Source: JAFNAG01 sp963824985 (GTDB lineage Bacteria; Acidobacteriota; UBA6911). From it: a stretch of 64,000 nt of DNA. This document shows positions 19,035 to 31,289 of the stretch, in pieces. A model generated the notes under the pieces. That model was given only the letters and a program-made list of their open reading frames with translations, was not told the DNA's origin and made no database searches. The translations under genes were made by a program, and so were the position numbers. Location: positions 1 to 64,000 of the forward strand of contig CAWGRQ010000025.1 in assembly GCA_963824985.1 (NCBI GenBank), written 5' to 3'. Within the stretch, counting starts at the first letter, position 1. The number at the start of each line of letters is the position of its first letter.

Positions 19035-22000
19035 ATGGCCGAGGTTGACCAGAGAATCGCCAATTTGCCACCGGAAAAGCGCGCGTTACTTGAGAAGCGT
19101 TTGAAATCCGCACGCCTCGATCCATCAAGCAGTCGCAATGAACCCATTGCGATAATTGGGATGAGTTGTCGATTTCCGGGGGGTGCCAATTCGACTGAGT
19201 CATTCTGGCATGTTCTCAGGAATCGGGTAGATGCCATATCTGAGGTGCCCCCTGAACGCTGGGATACGGATCGATTGTTTGATCCCGATCCATTCGCACC
19301 AGGAAAGTTGTCCACCCGATGGGGTGGATTCTTGCAGGATGTGGACAGGTTTGACGCCCCTTTCTTTGGCATCTCACCGAGAGAAGCTGCCGCGATGGAT
19401 CCACAACAGCGACTGTTTCTCGAAGTTGGCTGGGAGGCCTTTGAGGATGCAGGGCAGACCATCGAACAACTTGCCGGCAGCAAAACGGGCGTTTTCACCG
19501 GGATTCACAGCCATAGCAGTGACTACTATCTGCTGCAGGCCCTGGACGCTGATGGAATCGATATCTATACGGGCACCGGCACCTCACACTCTGTGCTCGG
19601 TGGTCGCCTCTCTTACATTTTTGATCTCCAGGGGCCAAATATTGCGGTTGATACAGCCTGTTCTTCCTCGCTGGTCGCCGTTCACCTTGCTAGCCAAAGC
19701 CTGCGCAATGGCGAGTGCTCTCTCGCTCTTGCGGGGGGGGTGAACGTGATGCTGACACCCCATTTCACTCTTGCCGCCTCCAGGATGAGCATGATGGCCT
19801 CTGACGGCCGCTGTAAGACTTTCGATGCGCGCGCCGACGGTTTTGTGAGGGGAGAAGGATGCGGGATTGTAGTGCTGAAGCGTTTGTCGGACGCGCTGGC
19901 GGATGGTGATCCAATCCGAGCCTTGATACTGGGTTCGGCAATCAACCAAGACGGCCACACCAACGGTCTCACGGCACCCAATGGTATGTCTCAACAAGCA
20001 GTGATCCGACAGGCGCTGGAAAACGCTGGTGTGCGGCCCGAAGACATTAGCTATGTCGAAACTCACGGGACAGGTACTCCTCTTGGTGATCCAATAGAGG
20101 TAGAGGCTCTGGCCAATGCGTTGGGCAGACCGCAGAAAGCAAAAGGGAAAACCTGCGTTTTGGGTTCAGTCAAAACCAATATCGGACATCTCGAAGGTGC
20201 CGCAGGCATCGCAGGCCTCATTAAGACGGTGCTTGCGCTGGAGCATCAGGTGATGCCGACAAATCTGCATTTCCGCCAGCTTAATGCGCACATCTTGCTT
20301 GATGGTACGAGACTGCAAGTTGCGACGGAGGAACATCCCTGGCCCTCCGGAATAGAACCGCGCTTTGCCGGCGTTAGCGCATTTGGCTGGTCTGGTACCA
20401 ACGCGCACGCGATTCTACAGGAGGCCCCTCCGCGCAAACTCAACAAAGAGACGGAGCAATGCTCCGGTGAGTCTGGACGATACCTGTTGCCTCTTTCCGC
20501 ACGCCATTCGGATGCTCTGCATACTTTAGCGTGCTCATATCGGGAAACACTGGCCGAAGGAACGAATTCACTTGCCGGCATATGTTACACGGCCAGCGTC
20601 CGGCGCAGTCATCACGATCACCGACTCGCCATACTTGGGCAATCACGGGAAGAAATGGTTGGCGGCCTTGAAGGGTACATACGAGGTGAGTCTCCTCCAA
20701 GCATTTTTTTGGGCACAAAACAGGCACGCCGAGCTGGATTGGTTTTCGTTTTTTCCGGACAAGGCTCTCAGTGGATAGGCATGGGTCAAAAGCTTCTCGA
20801 GCGGGAGCCGGTATTCCGTAAGGCTCTGGAGTCCTGCGAGCAGGCCATCGGGCCTCACGTTGACTACTCACTATTACAGTTGCTTTGTGATGGCCAGGCT
20901 GCTTCTCGCCTGGATGAAATCGATGTCGTCCAGCCGACCCTATTTGCGATTCAGGTTGCGATCGCAGCTCTGTGGCGTTCCTGGGGAGCGGAACCGGACG
21001 CTGTCATCGGCCACAGCATGGGGGAAGTTGCAGCTGCGCAGGTTGCGGGAGCGCTGAGCCTCGCAGATGCCGCAAAGGTTATCTGCTTTCGTAGCAGATT
21101 GATGAAAAGGGTGAGCGGAAGGGGCGCAATGGCAGTAGTCGAGCTGTCTGCCGAGGATGCCCAAATTGCAATCTCCGGATACGAAGACCGCCTTTCCATT
21201 GCGGTTATCAATAGTCCGCGCTCCACGGTAGTTTCGGGCGATCCCTGCGCCCTCTCACAGATTCTGGCGGTTTTACAAAATCGCAGTGTCTTTTGCCGTC
21301 CCGTGAAGGTTGATGTGGCAGCGCATAGTCCCCACATGGATCCGCTGGGTCCAGAGCTCGTCTCGATGTTAGCGGGCTTGCAGCCTGAATCTGGTTCCAC
21401 GCCCATTTATTCCACGGTCACAGGCGGGCTTGTGGATGGTCGATCTCTCGGAGCGGATTACTGGGGAAGCAACTTGCGAAACCCTGTTCTATTCTCGACC
21501 GCCGTTGACAAGCTGGTCATTGATGGGTATTCGGTCTTTGTTGAGATCAGCCCTCACCCAATTCTTCTTCCCGCACTCGAGTTGAATGAACAATCAGGTA
21601 TTTGCACGTTGGCGTCCTTACGGCGGGATGAGGACGAATCCCTAACAATAAAGAGCTCGCTGGCACGCCTTTACACCCTTGGACTTGAGATTAACTGGAA
21701 GGCCGTTTGCCCAGAGGCGCAGCCGTCGTGCCTGCCTATGTACCCATGGCAACGCGAAAAATACTGGATAGAGAGGGCTGAATTCCGGAACCTTACAGGG
21801 TCATTCGGCGGGGAGTCCCATGCCCGCAAGGAACGCCATCCGCTCCTGGGTTGGCGCCTCGATCTGGCTGACGAATCCCGCGTGGTGTGGCAGGTGGAAC
21901 TGAATCAGCGGTTGTTACCACACGTCTTTGCGCACAGGCTCAATGGCACATCAGTCTTGGCGGCATCGACTTATTTGGAGATGGGTCTGGCAGCCGCCGT

Positions 22001-24713
22001 GGCGGCATTCAATGGCCGACAATGTTCCCTGGCCGAGATTTCGCTGAAGCGTGCGCTCTTTTTGCACGAAGGGCTGACGCGACCCTTACTCCAAATAGCG
22101 CTATCGCTCTCGGAATTCGGAGATCCCTCCGTCAGTATCTATTCCAGCCAGGAGGGAAAATGGTCGCTTCTCTTCACTGCAAAAATCCATCTGGAGCAGG
22201 GCGCCTATCAAGCCGGCAGCATCCCCATTCCCAAACAGTCCTTACTCCAGGAGAGCCGGATGCTCATGGGACAGGACTTTTATCAGAAGCTTGACACCAA
22301 TGGAATTCACATCGGGGAGTCACTTAGGGGTGTGAAGCAGCTTTGGCCGGATCATACTGAAATATTAGCCCGGCTAAATGCATCCGAAATGGCAGCTTAC
22401 CTGATACCTCCCAATTTGTTTGACGCTGGTTTCCAATTGTTGGGAATTCTGGCGCCCGGGGAAACAGATGATGAACTGTTCATGCCCTCAAGCATAGAGC
22501 GAATCCATGTTTGTGATTCTCCCATGGCGGCTGCGTGGGTGCATGCCAGATTGCGTTCCCAGAGTAATAGTCGTACTCCAGCGACACAGAATCGTCCACC
22601 CCTATTGGATATACGATGGCTAGACCAAGAGGGGAAAGTAGTTGTCGAGGTGGAGGGTTTGCATTTGAATAAAATCGGGGAGGGCCGTGCTGTTTCCGAC
22701 AACCCCGATGAGTGGATGTATGCGCTTCAGTGGAAGCCGATCTTGAAATCTGGATTCACTCAGCAGCCGCTGGGCAGAAAAGGTCGCTGGTTGATCTTCA
22801 ATGATAAGTCGGGAGTCGGCGAGCGCCTTGCGGACTTGCTCGCGGAGCAAGGGGATAATAGCCTCCTGGTCATGCCTAGTGACAATTTCAGAGATATGGG
22901 TCGGTCGCATTTCAACATCCGTACCGACTGCACGACGGATATTCTGCGACTGCTGGATCAAATAGGTGATAGAGGGCCGGGGTCTTTTTTGGGCATTGTG
23001 CATCTCTGGAGCCTGGATGTGCTGCCGCCTGAGGAGATGGCAACCGAGTCGTTGGAGGCTGCACAAATGCTCCTCTGCGGTACGACAGTACACCTTGTCC
23101 AGGCGCTGATCCGCATTGAAAGGCAGGAGATGCCGAAGATCTGGCTTGTCACAAGAGGAGCACAAGCCTTGGAGTCAAACCATGATGTAAACATCTCCCA
23201 ATCGCCGTTATGGGGACTCGGTCGTGTTGTTTCGGAGGAACATCCTGATTTCTGGGGAGGTCTGATAGATCTGGATCCATCATCGCCCCACGAAGAGGGG
23301 GCGCTGCAACTCTTTAGCGAGCTGAAAGGAAAGGACGGCGAAGGCCAGATCCTTTATCGAAACAATCAACGCCATGCAGCGCGTTTGGTGAAGGTAGCCT
23401 CTCAAACTTCGGCCAATGACAGCAGACAAAGGACCGGCCAACATCACCACTGGCGACCCGACGCATCCTACTTGATCACGGGAGGACTAGGCGGCATCGG
23501 ACTGCAGGTTGCACGCTGGATGGGATCGCACGGAGCGCGGCGATTGGTCATACTGGGACGCACCAAACTTCCGCCGCGAAGTTCGTGGGCTGAAATGCCA
23601 GGAGATGACAATCTCCAACGGATCGAAGGATTGAGAAGCCTGGAAGCTCTTGGCGTCAGTGTCCATTATGCGTCGGTGGACGTGGCTAATGCCCCCCAAC
23701 TTAAGGCGTTTCTCGATTCCTATAGAGTCGAAGGATGGCCGCCGATTCGTGGCGTAATCCACGCTGCCGGGGTAATTGAAGACAGGCTGCTGACTCAAAT
23801 GAATCCAGACACGCTCTGGCAGGTTATGCGGCCCAAGATCATGGGCGGTTGGCTGTTGAACCGGTATTTGGGAGGAGACCTGGACTTTTTTGTCCTTTTC
23901 TCCTCTCTTGGTTCACTTCTGGGTCAGGTCGGCCAGGGGAATTATGCTGCCGCAAATGCCTTTCTGGACGCGTTGGCTCAGCATCGCAAGGCGCGAAACC
24001 AGACTGGACTGAGCATCAACTGGGGGGCCTGGAGTGGATTGGGTTTTGCCGCCACCGACGGAGGTAAACGGGTTACTCGATTGTTGGAGTCCAGCGGAAT
24101 CATCGGTCTCTCAGCTGAACAAGGGCTCAATGCGCTGGGACGTTTGATGGATAGCACAGCCGCCCAGGTTTGCGTAATGCCAGTGGATTGGCACCAATTC
24201 CGCAAAGCCCGTATCGCCACAAATTCAATGTTTTTGACGCTGGAACGGGAAGAACCAACCGAACCAGTCTGGAGCGAAAAACCAGGACAGTCATTGCGAG
24301 ACAGCCTATTGGCGTTGGATACAGATCAACGCCGTGCGTTTATTGCAACGCAGGTTCTGAAAGTATTGGCGCTCGTTCTACGGCTGTCTCCTGAACGGAT
24401 CGGTATGCAAACACCCCTGGGCGCACTGGGAATGGAGTCACTTGCGGCTGTCGAATTCAGGAATCGGCTTGAAGCCAGTCTGGATTTGAAACTTTCGGCA
24501 ACATTGGTATGGAACTATCCGACAGTGGATGCTATCGCCACATACCTCACCGGCAGATTGGGGATAGACATTGAAACTAGCAGCACCGCTGGGACGCCCG
24601 CATTAAAGATTGGGGCTGAAAGCGCGGCGGTTGGAATTGCGATGAAAGTCCGACACATGACAGATGACGAGGCAATGCGTGCCCTGCTGAGCCGCCCGAA
24701 GGAAAACAAATGA
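19035..24713 (+). CDS. PKS2: modular polyketide synthase, KS-AT-DH(degenerate)-KR-ACP
   Basis: This module has about 1,892 residues. KS about 36-460 has its active Cys at about 209 (DTACSSSL), ETHGTGT and NIGHLEG. AT about 570-885 has IDVVQP, GHSMGE and VAAHSPHMDP, again closer to methylmalonyl than malonyl ATs. The DH region (about 934-1210) keeps the first His in HRLNGTSVLA, but the conserved Pro is Ala and the preceding Asp is Ala. The second motif is PPNLFDAGFQ, so activity is doubtful. There is no ER. KR about 1475-1710 has TGGLGGIG, FSSLGS and GNYAAAN. ACP about 1770-1850 has GMES instead of GLDS, keeping the phosphopantetheine Ser. The ATG at 19035 is preceded by GAGG. A TTG at 19017 would overlap the PKS1 stop. 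Expected product step: a methyl-branched beta-hydroxy or, if DH works, an alkene. Confidence 0.92.
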   Translation: MAEVDQRIANLPPEKRALLEKRLKSARLDPSSSRNEPIAIIGMSCRFPGGANSTESFWHVLRNRVDAISEVPPERWDTDRLFDPDPFAPGKLSTRWGGFLQDVDRFDAPFFGISPREAAAMDPQQRLFLEVGWEAFEDAGQTIEQLAGSKTGVFTGIHSHSSDYYLLQALDADGIDIYTGTGTSHSVLGGRLSYIFDLQGPNIAVDTACSSSLVAVHLASQSLRNGECSLALAGGVNVMLTPHFTLAASRMSMMASDGRCKTFDARADGFVRGEGCGIVVLKRLSDALADGDPIRALILGSAINQDGHTNGLTAPNGMSQQAVIRQALENAGVRPEDISYVETHGTGTPLGDPIEVEALANALGRPQKAKGKTCVLGSVKTNIGHLEGAAGIAGLIKTVLALEHQVMPTNLHFRQLNAHILLDGTRLQVATEEHPWPSGIEPRFAGVSAFGWSGTNAHAILQEAPPRKLNKETEQCSGESGRYLLPLSARHSDALHTLACSYRETLAEGTNSLAGICYTASVRRSHHDHRLAILGQSREEMVGGLEGYIRGESPPSIFLGTKQARRAGLVFVFSGQGSQWIGMGQKLLEREPVFRKALESCEQAIGPHVDYSLLQLLCDGQAASRLDEIDVVQPTLFAIQVAIAALWRSWGAEPDAVIGHSMGEVAAAQVAGALSLADAAKVICFRSRLMKRVSGRGAMAVVELSAEDAQIAISGYEDRLSIAVINSPRSTVVSGDPCALSQILAVLQNRSVFCRPVKVDVAAHSPHMDPLGPELVSMLAGLQPESGSTPIYSTVTGGLVDGRSLGADYWGSNLRNPVLFSTAVDKLVIDGYSVFVEISPHPILLPALELNEQSGICTLASLRRDEDESLTIKSSLARLYTLGLEINWKAVCPEAQPSCLPMYPWQREKYWIERAEFRNLTGSFGGESHARKERHPLLGWRLDLADESRVVWQVELNQRLLPHVFAHRLNGTSVLAASTYLEMGLAAAVAAFNGRQCSLAEISLKRALFLHEGLTRPLLQIALSLSEFGDPSVSIYSSQEGKWSLLFTAKIHLEQGAYQAGSIPIPKQSLLQESRMLMGQDFYQKLDTNGIHIGESLRGVKQLWPDHTEILARLNASEMAAYLIPPNLFDAGFQLLGILAPGETDDELFMPSSIERIHVCDSPMAAAWVHARLRSQSNSRTPATQNRPPLLDIRWLDQEGKVVVEVEGLHLNKIGEGRAVSDNPDEWMYALQWKPILKSGFTQQPLGRKGRWLIFNDKSGVGERLADLLAEQGDNSLLVMPSDNFRDMGRSHFNIRTDCTTDILRLLDQIGDRGPGSFLGIVHLWSLDVLPPEEMATESLEAAQMLLCGTTVHLVQALIRIERQEMPKIWLVTRGAQALESNHDVNISQSPLWGLGRVVSEEHPDFWGGLIDLDPSSPHEEGALQLFSELKGKDGEGQILYRNNQRHAARLVKVASQTSANDSRQRTGQHHHWRPDASYLITGGLGGIGLQVARWMGSHGARRLVILGRTKLPPRSSWAEMPGDDNLQRIEGLRSLEALGVSVHYASVDVANAPQLKAFLDSYRVEGWPPIRGVIHAAGVIEDRLLTQMNPDTLWQVMRPKIMGGWLLNRYLGGDLDFFVLFSSLGSLLGQVGQGNYAAANAFLDALAQHRKARNQTGLSINWGAWSGLGFAATDGGKRVTRLLESSGIIGLSAEQGLNALGRLMDSTAAQVCVMPVDWHQFRKARIATNSMFLTLEREEPTEPVWSEKPGQSLRDSLLALDTDQRRAFIATQVLKVLALVLRLSPERIGMQTPLGALGMESLAAVEFRNRLEASLDLKLSATLVWNYPTVDAIATYLTGRLGIDIETSSTAGTPALKIGAESAAVGIAMKVRHMTDDEAMRALLSRPKENK

Positions 24714-27700
24714 GCACAGCGGCAAATACTCCATTATCTTCCATTAAGCTTGCCCTTCTTTGTCAAAAGGAAAGGACAAGTAACGAGGGCCTCAGATACT
24801 TGCAGAGTGAGCCCATTGCTGTGGTCGGTATGGGATGCCGCTTCCCGGGAGGGGCAAACTCGCCGGATGACTATTGGAACCTTTTGAAAAACGGCGTTGA
24901 TGCCATCAAGGAGGTCCCTAAGGAACGCTGGGATATTGATGCACTCTATGATCCAAATCCGGAAGCGCCCGGAAGGATGACGACCCGGTGGGGAGGATTT
25001 CTCGATCAGGCGCTGGATTCTTTTGATGCGACGTTCTTTGGTATCTCGGCTCGGGAAGCCAGGCGCATGGATCCGCAACAACGTTTGATGCTTGAAGTTG
25101 CTTATGAAGCCTTGGAGGACGCCGGGCAAATCAGAGCTGGTCTGTCAGGGAGCAGAACAGGGGTCTTCATTGCGAGCTATCACAACGACTATGCGCACAT
25201 GCAATCCGCTGACTTGACATCGGTTGACGCTTACACCAGCACGGGCACGGCCCACAGTATCGTGGCCAATCGGGTCTCATACTTTCTAAATCTGCAGGGA
25301 CCAAGTATGACGGTGGATACTGCCTGCTCGTCGTCGCTCGTCGCTGTTCATCTGGCCTGCCAGAGTCTGCGCAGCGGAGAGTGTGAATTAGCTCTTGCAG
25401 GTGGCGTCAGCCTAATGTTGTCTCCCGAAGTGACCATTTCGCTTTCCAAATGGGGATTCATGGCCCCTGATGGGCGATGCAAGACATTTGACGCCAAAGC
25501 GGATGGTTTTGTACGAGGCGAAGGGTGCGGGGTGATTGTTCTGAAGCGGCTGGCGGAGGCCCTTGCCGATGGCGACCGCATTCTCGCTGTTGTCCGGAGC
25601 TCTGCCGTGAATCAAGATGGGCGAACGAGTGTGCTGACTGCCCCAAGTGGGTTGGCTCAACAGGCGGTCATACGGCAAGCTATCGATAGCGGGCAGTTGA
25701 ATCCCTGGGAGATAACTTGCGTTGAGGCGCACGGCACAGGCACATCGCTCGGTGATCCCATTGAAGTAGAAGCACTTGCTGAGGTGTATGGCAAGCATCA
25801 TCCCGAAGGACAGGTCTGTGCCCTGGGCTCGGTAAAGACGAATCTCGGTCATTTGGAAGCTGCCGCCGGAGTCGCCGGATTGATGAAGGTTGTCCTATCC
25901 ATGCTGCATGGAGCCATCCCTCCACACCTGCATTTCAGCCTGCTGAATCCGCACATCTCATTGGATGGGACTCCTTTTGTCATTCCTACCAGGTTGCTCG
26001 ACTGGCCAAGGGGCGCCCGTCGCCGCATTGCTGGAGTGAGTTCCTTCGGCTTTGGCGGAACTAATGCTCATGTTATCTTGGAAGAAGCACCGGTCGTATT
26101 ACCGGAGCAAACTGGGATCAACTCAATGCGATGATTTTCACGTCCTGCCGCTATCCGCCCCCAATCAAGAGGCACTGCTCGTTGTTGCGGAATCCTATGG
26201 AAAATTTCTGGCTGATCCTGCCCACCCAGGCGAGTTGAGCGACATCTGCTATTCCGCCTCACAACGTCGAACGTCTTTCGATCATCGTTTGGCTGTCGTT
26301 GGAAGCACCCGTGAAGAGATCTGCGAACGTCTGGATCTTTTGAGTCGTGGGGAGGCTCATCCCTGCTTGACGATTGGGCACACTCTATCAGGACAGGCTT
26401 CAAGGCCTGTTTTTGTTTTTTCCGGACAAGGCCCCCAGTGGTGGGGAATGGGACGTGAGATTTTAGAACGGGATTCGATCTTTCGCGCAACGATTGAGAG
26501 GTGTGACGAATTATTTCAGCAATCTGCGGGCTGGTCGCTGATAAGCGAACTCCGGCAACCGGAATCTGAATCGCGCATGCACCAAACCGAGGTGGCACAG
26601 CCTGCGATCTTCGCTCTGCAAATGGCGCTGGTCGAGTATCTGAAGTCATTGGGAATCGTTCCCGCAGCTGTTGTCGGACACAGCATCGGCGAGGTTGCCG
26701 CAGCCGCTGTCGCGGGAGTTCTAACACTGGAAGAGGCGATACGGGTGGTGTTCCACCGTGGAAGTTTAATGCAGCGCGCAACGGGCTCAGGCAAGATGGC
26801 GGCGGTAGAATTGTCTGCTCGGGAGGCAATGCACCTCCTCATAGAGCAGGGTTGCGAGCATAGTGTATCCATAGCCGCGGTTAACGGCCCGCGTTCGGTC
26901 ACGCTGTCTGGAGAAGAGGAAGCACTGGTGCAATTGACCGATTTGTTGAAGCGTCGCGATATCGTGTGCCGCGGCTTGGGGGTCCATTATGCATTTCATA
27001 GCGCCCAAATGGAACCCCTCTGCGGCGAATTGAGCCGTGAACTCAGCGGAATCCAGCCAAAACCCGCAAGGATTCCGCTCGTTTCCACAGTCACAGGCGA
27101 AATTGCCAGGGAACGTGATTACGACGCAATGTATTGGGCTCGCAATATTCGCCAAACTGTACAATTTGCTCCGGCCATCGGTATCCTGGTGAAAGCGGGT
27201 TACACATCCTTTGTTGAGATAAGCCCCCACCCCGTACTGTCGAATTCCATTTCACAGTGCCTGGATGATCTCGCTACGAAAGGATTGGTGCTGACTTCGC
27301 TGCGCAGGAAACAGGACGCACGCCTCAGCCTGCTGAGCCTCATGGGCTCGTCCTATGTTCACGGTCTGCCGGTCAAATGGGAGGGCGTGCGCTCTTCGGC
27401 AGCTCGTTATGTCCAGCTGCCCACTTACCCATGGCAGCGTGAGAAATACTGGTTCGAGACCAGGCCTACCTCTTCTGGCTCCGGCAGGGACATGCCCGGG
27501 CACCGGCGGAAGCACCCGTTGCTGGAGCGGCGGCTGGTTTCGCCTGCAATCAGTAAGATTATCTGTGAGACAGAAATAGGCTCGTGGCACCCGGCCTTTT
27601 TGGGTGACCATCGCGTTTTCAAGATGGTAGTAGTACCGGGGGCAGCATACATCGAAATGGCGTTGGCCGTAGCCGCCCAAGCCTATGGTGACGATCCATG

Positions 27701-30700
27701 TACCCTGGAGGACGTGCTGATTCAAAAAGCGTTGGTGATTTCCGAAGGAAAAAGCCATGCTCTGCAGGTCATACTGGACTCGGAGACGGGATTGGTCCAG
27801 GTTTTTAGTCAGGCTCGCTCGCGCGAGGATTGCCCCAGTTCGGCCGACTGGAAACTCCATGCAACCATGAAAGTCCATCGCGGTGTGATAGAGCCTGACA
27901 CATCTGAGGGCTCGCTCGATGAGGTGCGATCACTTTGCTCAACCGAGTCTCCCGCTGCTGATTTCTATGAAAGAATGAGTGAAGTCGGCATTGAGTTCGG
28001 CCCGAGTTTCCAGGGGATCGCTCAAATCTGGCGTAATGCCGCCGGGGGCAAAGCCCTTGCCAGGATAGTGGTTCCCGATGAATTGCAGGCTGAGCGTCAT
28101 GACTACCGAGTCCATCCTGCGGTTTTGGACGCATGCCTGCAGACATTTGCAGCGGCGCTTTGCACCGATGATGAGCGAAGCCAGGTTTTTTTGCCGATCG
28201 GATTAAATCAATTCTGCTTTTACCATCGCCCTGACAGCGAGTTCTGGTGCTATGCTGCTGTGCGCCCTGGGAATGGCGGCTATGATGAAACCGATCGGGG
28301 AGATATCTGGGTTTATCGAAATGATGGCCAGGTCGCACTCTTTCTTAGCGATCTTCAAATCAAACGGACTACAAAAGACGTCCTCAAGCACGCCGCGGAT
28401 GATCTCGCATCGAGTCGAGATTGGCTGCATCAAATTGAGTGGAAAGTGCAAGCAGGCTTTTCAACTTCCCCCCCGCGACGGGGCAAATGGATCATCTTGG
28501 CCGACGACAAAGGTGTGGGCGGCGCATTGGCAGCGCAGCTGCGGGTGCGAGGAGACGCTTGTGTCTTGGTCCAGGCCGGAGATTCATACGAATCCCAAAT
28601 TGACGGGTCGATAAGAATCCAACCGTTTCAGGCTGATCAGTATGATCGCCTACTGGACGAGGGATTTTCTGAAGATAGGCGGCCATTGTGCGGGATCGTG
28701 CACCTGTGGAACTTGGGAGGGCCCTCCTGTGATGCCATTGAATTGAGCTGCAGGAGTGCATTATGTCTTGCGCAGGCATTGGTGAAGCGCAAGATGGATT
28801 TGCCGCCGCGTTTGTGGCTGGTGACTGCGGGGGCACAGCCCATTCAATCGGACTCAGTGGTTATCGAACATGCACCGCTGTGGGGATTTGGGCGGACCAT
28901 AATGTTGGAACACCCCGAACTGCGGCCGACTTGCATCGATCTTGATCCCGCGTCACTTCCCTTGCAGAACGGCCAAATCCTCTTTGATGAAATCCAAGCA
29001 GATGCTCAGGAACATCAGGTTGGCTTTCGCAACGACGAACGGTACGTCGCCCGTTTGGAACGTTATGTTCCGGGAGGTATAAACCACGCGGAGATATCTC
29101 CTGTCAGACTGGAGATTTTAGAGCGAGGCACATTTGAAAATCTTTCTCTAAAACCGATGGAGCGCAAAAAACCAGGTCGAGGGGAAATTGAGATTCGAGT
29201 TCGCGCGACGGGTCTGAATTTCCGAGATGTTCTGAATGTCCTCGATATGTATCCGGGCAATCCTGGGGGGTTGGGTAGCGAGTGTGCCGGTGAAATTGCA
29301 GCGGTCGGCGACGATGTGGCCGGCCTGCATGTGGGGGACCGAGTATTGGGGATTGCCCTGGACAGTTTCGCCTCCTTTGCCTTGACCCGTGCCGAGTTTG
29401 TTGTACCCAAACCTCCCGGCTTAAGTTATGAACGGGCAGCCTCACTGCCCATCGCGTTCCTCACGGCCTACTATGGTCTGCATATCCTCGGAAAGATCAA
29501 GCCTGGAAACAAGATCTTGATCCACGCTGCCGCTGGAGGCGTGGGGATGGCAGCAACAGTGCTTGCAAGGCTTGCAGGGGCAGAAGTCTATTGCACTGCA
29601 GGCAATCCGGAGAAGCGGGAATTTGTCAGGTCGCTCGGGGCCAGGCACGTTATGGACTCGCGCACAGTCGATTTTGCCGACGAGTTGCTGAAGTTAACTC
29701 AAGGGTACGGGGCCGACATTGTGTTGAACTCACTATCAGGTGAGTTTATTCCCAGGAATCTGTCAGCCTTGAATCCTGGCGGTTGTCTGCTGGAAATCGG
29801 GAAGCGAGGCATTTGGACTGAACGGCAGGTGTCCGAGATCAGGCCCGGCGCCAGGTATTATGCATATGATCTGGGAATCGTAATGCAGGAAGACCCCCAA
29901 CTGATACAAGCCATGCTGCGTGAAATCGTCGGGCAAGTCGGCACGGGGACGCTGACGCCTTTGCCTGTGCGGTCCTTTCAGCTCGATCGTGCCGCGCATG
30001 CCTTTCGCTATATGGCTCAAGCCAGGCACGTTGGCAAAATTGTCCTGATACAGCGGGTGCGGGAAGCAATTCCATTACCAAAAATCGGACCTGAGGGTGC
30101 CTACCTGATCACGGGAGGATTGGGAGGCGTGGGCCTCCGGATTGCCCAGTGGATCGTGGGACAGGGCGCTCGTCACCTGGTCCTGATGAGCCGCCGTCCC
30201 CCTACCGATGCTGCCCAAACCATCATACGTTCTATCGAACAAACCGGTGCGCGCGTGCTGGTGGCCCAAGGAAGCGTTGCCTGCGAACGCGATCTCCGGG
30301 GCGTGCTGGAGGTGATCGAGCAATCGTTGTCGCCGCTCCGAGGCATCGTGCATGCTGCCGGGGTGCTGGATGACGGCATTCTCCAACAACAGAAGTGGAA
30401 TCGCTTCGAGAGGGTGATGGCTCCCAAAGTCGCCGGAGGATGGCTCCTGCATCAACTGACGGAAAATCTCAATCTCGACTTCTTTGTGCTCTTCTCTTCG
30501 ATGGCCTCGCTGTTGGGTGCTCGCGGCCAAGCAAACTATGCTGCCGGCAACGCTTTTCTTGATGCGCTGGCACACTTCAGGCGGGCTCATGGCTTGGCCG
30601 CAGTGAGCATCAACTGGGGTGCCTGGGCGGAAGTGGGGATGGCTGCCGCACTGAGTGCCGAGGACCAGAGGCGTTGGACGGAGCTTGGCGTGACGGCGAT

Positions 30701-31289
30701 GCCGCCGGAATTGGGATTGCACGTGCTTCAAATAGGCCTGGTGAGTGAGCGCCCGCAGTTCGGTGCATTCTCCATTGACTGGGCGAAATATCTCAAGCTG
30801 TTTGATGGCGAGGTTCCCCTCATCCTGTCTTCGCTGGCCGGACAAGGTCGCGCTTCCGGTGCCGAGAAGGTTGCGGCAGAAGCGGATTTCCAGATTCAGT
30901 TGAAAAAAGCTCCGACCGCTAAGCGCCGCTCGCTGCTGCTGGCGCATGTGCGCGAAAAGACTTTAAAGGTTCTTGGGCTTTCACCCTCTCATCCGTTGGA
31001 TCCGCATCAGGGGCTGCGGGAAATCGGATTGGATTCGCTGATGAGCATGGAATTGCGCAATGCGCTGCAAAACAGCCTTCGAACACCATTGCCGGCTACG
31101 CTTGCTTTTGACTATCCGACACTGGAAAGGATGACCGAGCACTTGTCGGGCGTGTTGAATTTGCTGCCAGCCGAATGCTCGCCACCAGGAGATTTGCAGT
31201 TCAAAGCTTCTGATGGGCTTAAAAATCTAAGCGAAGAAGATGCTGAAGCCCTGTTGCTTGAGGAGTTGGAAAGAAACAAAGCAAAGTAA
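24710..31289 (+). CDS. PKS3: modular polyketide synthase, KS-AT-DH-ER-KR-ACP, frameshift in KS-AT linker
   Basis: The start codon overlaps the PKS2 stop by four bases. The KS runs in one frame (24710-26134, Cys about 206) and ends ILEEAPVVLPEQ. The remaining domains run in another frame (open from 26052 to 31289), starting VLPLSAPNQEALL. A one-base lesion between about 26092 and 26130 would join them into one protein of about 2,190 residues. AT has GHSIGE and YAFHSAQMEP (specificity unclear). DH has HRVFKMVVVP, with Lys for the usual Gly, and DACLQ. ER has TGLNFRDVLNVL and HAAAGGVGMAA. KR has TGGLGGVG, LDD and ANYAAGN. ACP has IGLDSLMSME. All catalytic residues needed for full reduction are present apart from the DH variation. 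A true two-gene split is possible, but the second frame has no ribosome binding site and its first ATG lies inside KS coding sequence. Confidence 0.9.

Noticed and set aside
24710..31289. PKS3 as two separate genes, a lone KS and an AT-DH-ER-KR-ACP protein
   Set aside because: The second frame's first ATG lies inside KS coding sequence without a ribosome binding site, and the two halves complete one ordinary module. A single frameshift is simpler.
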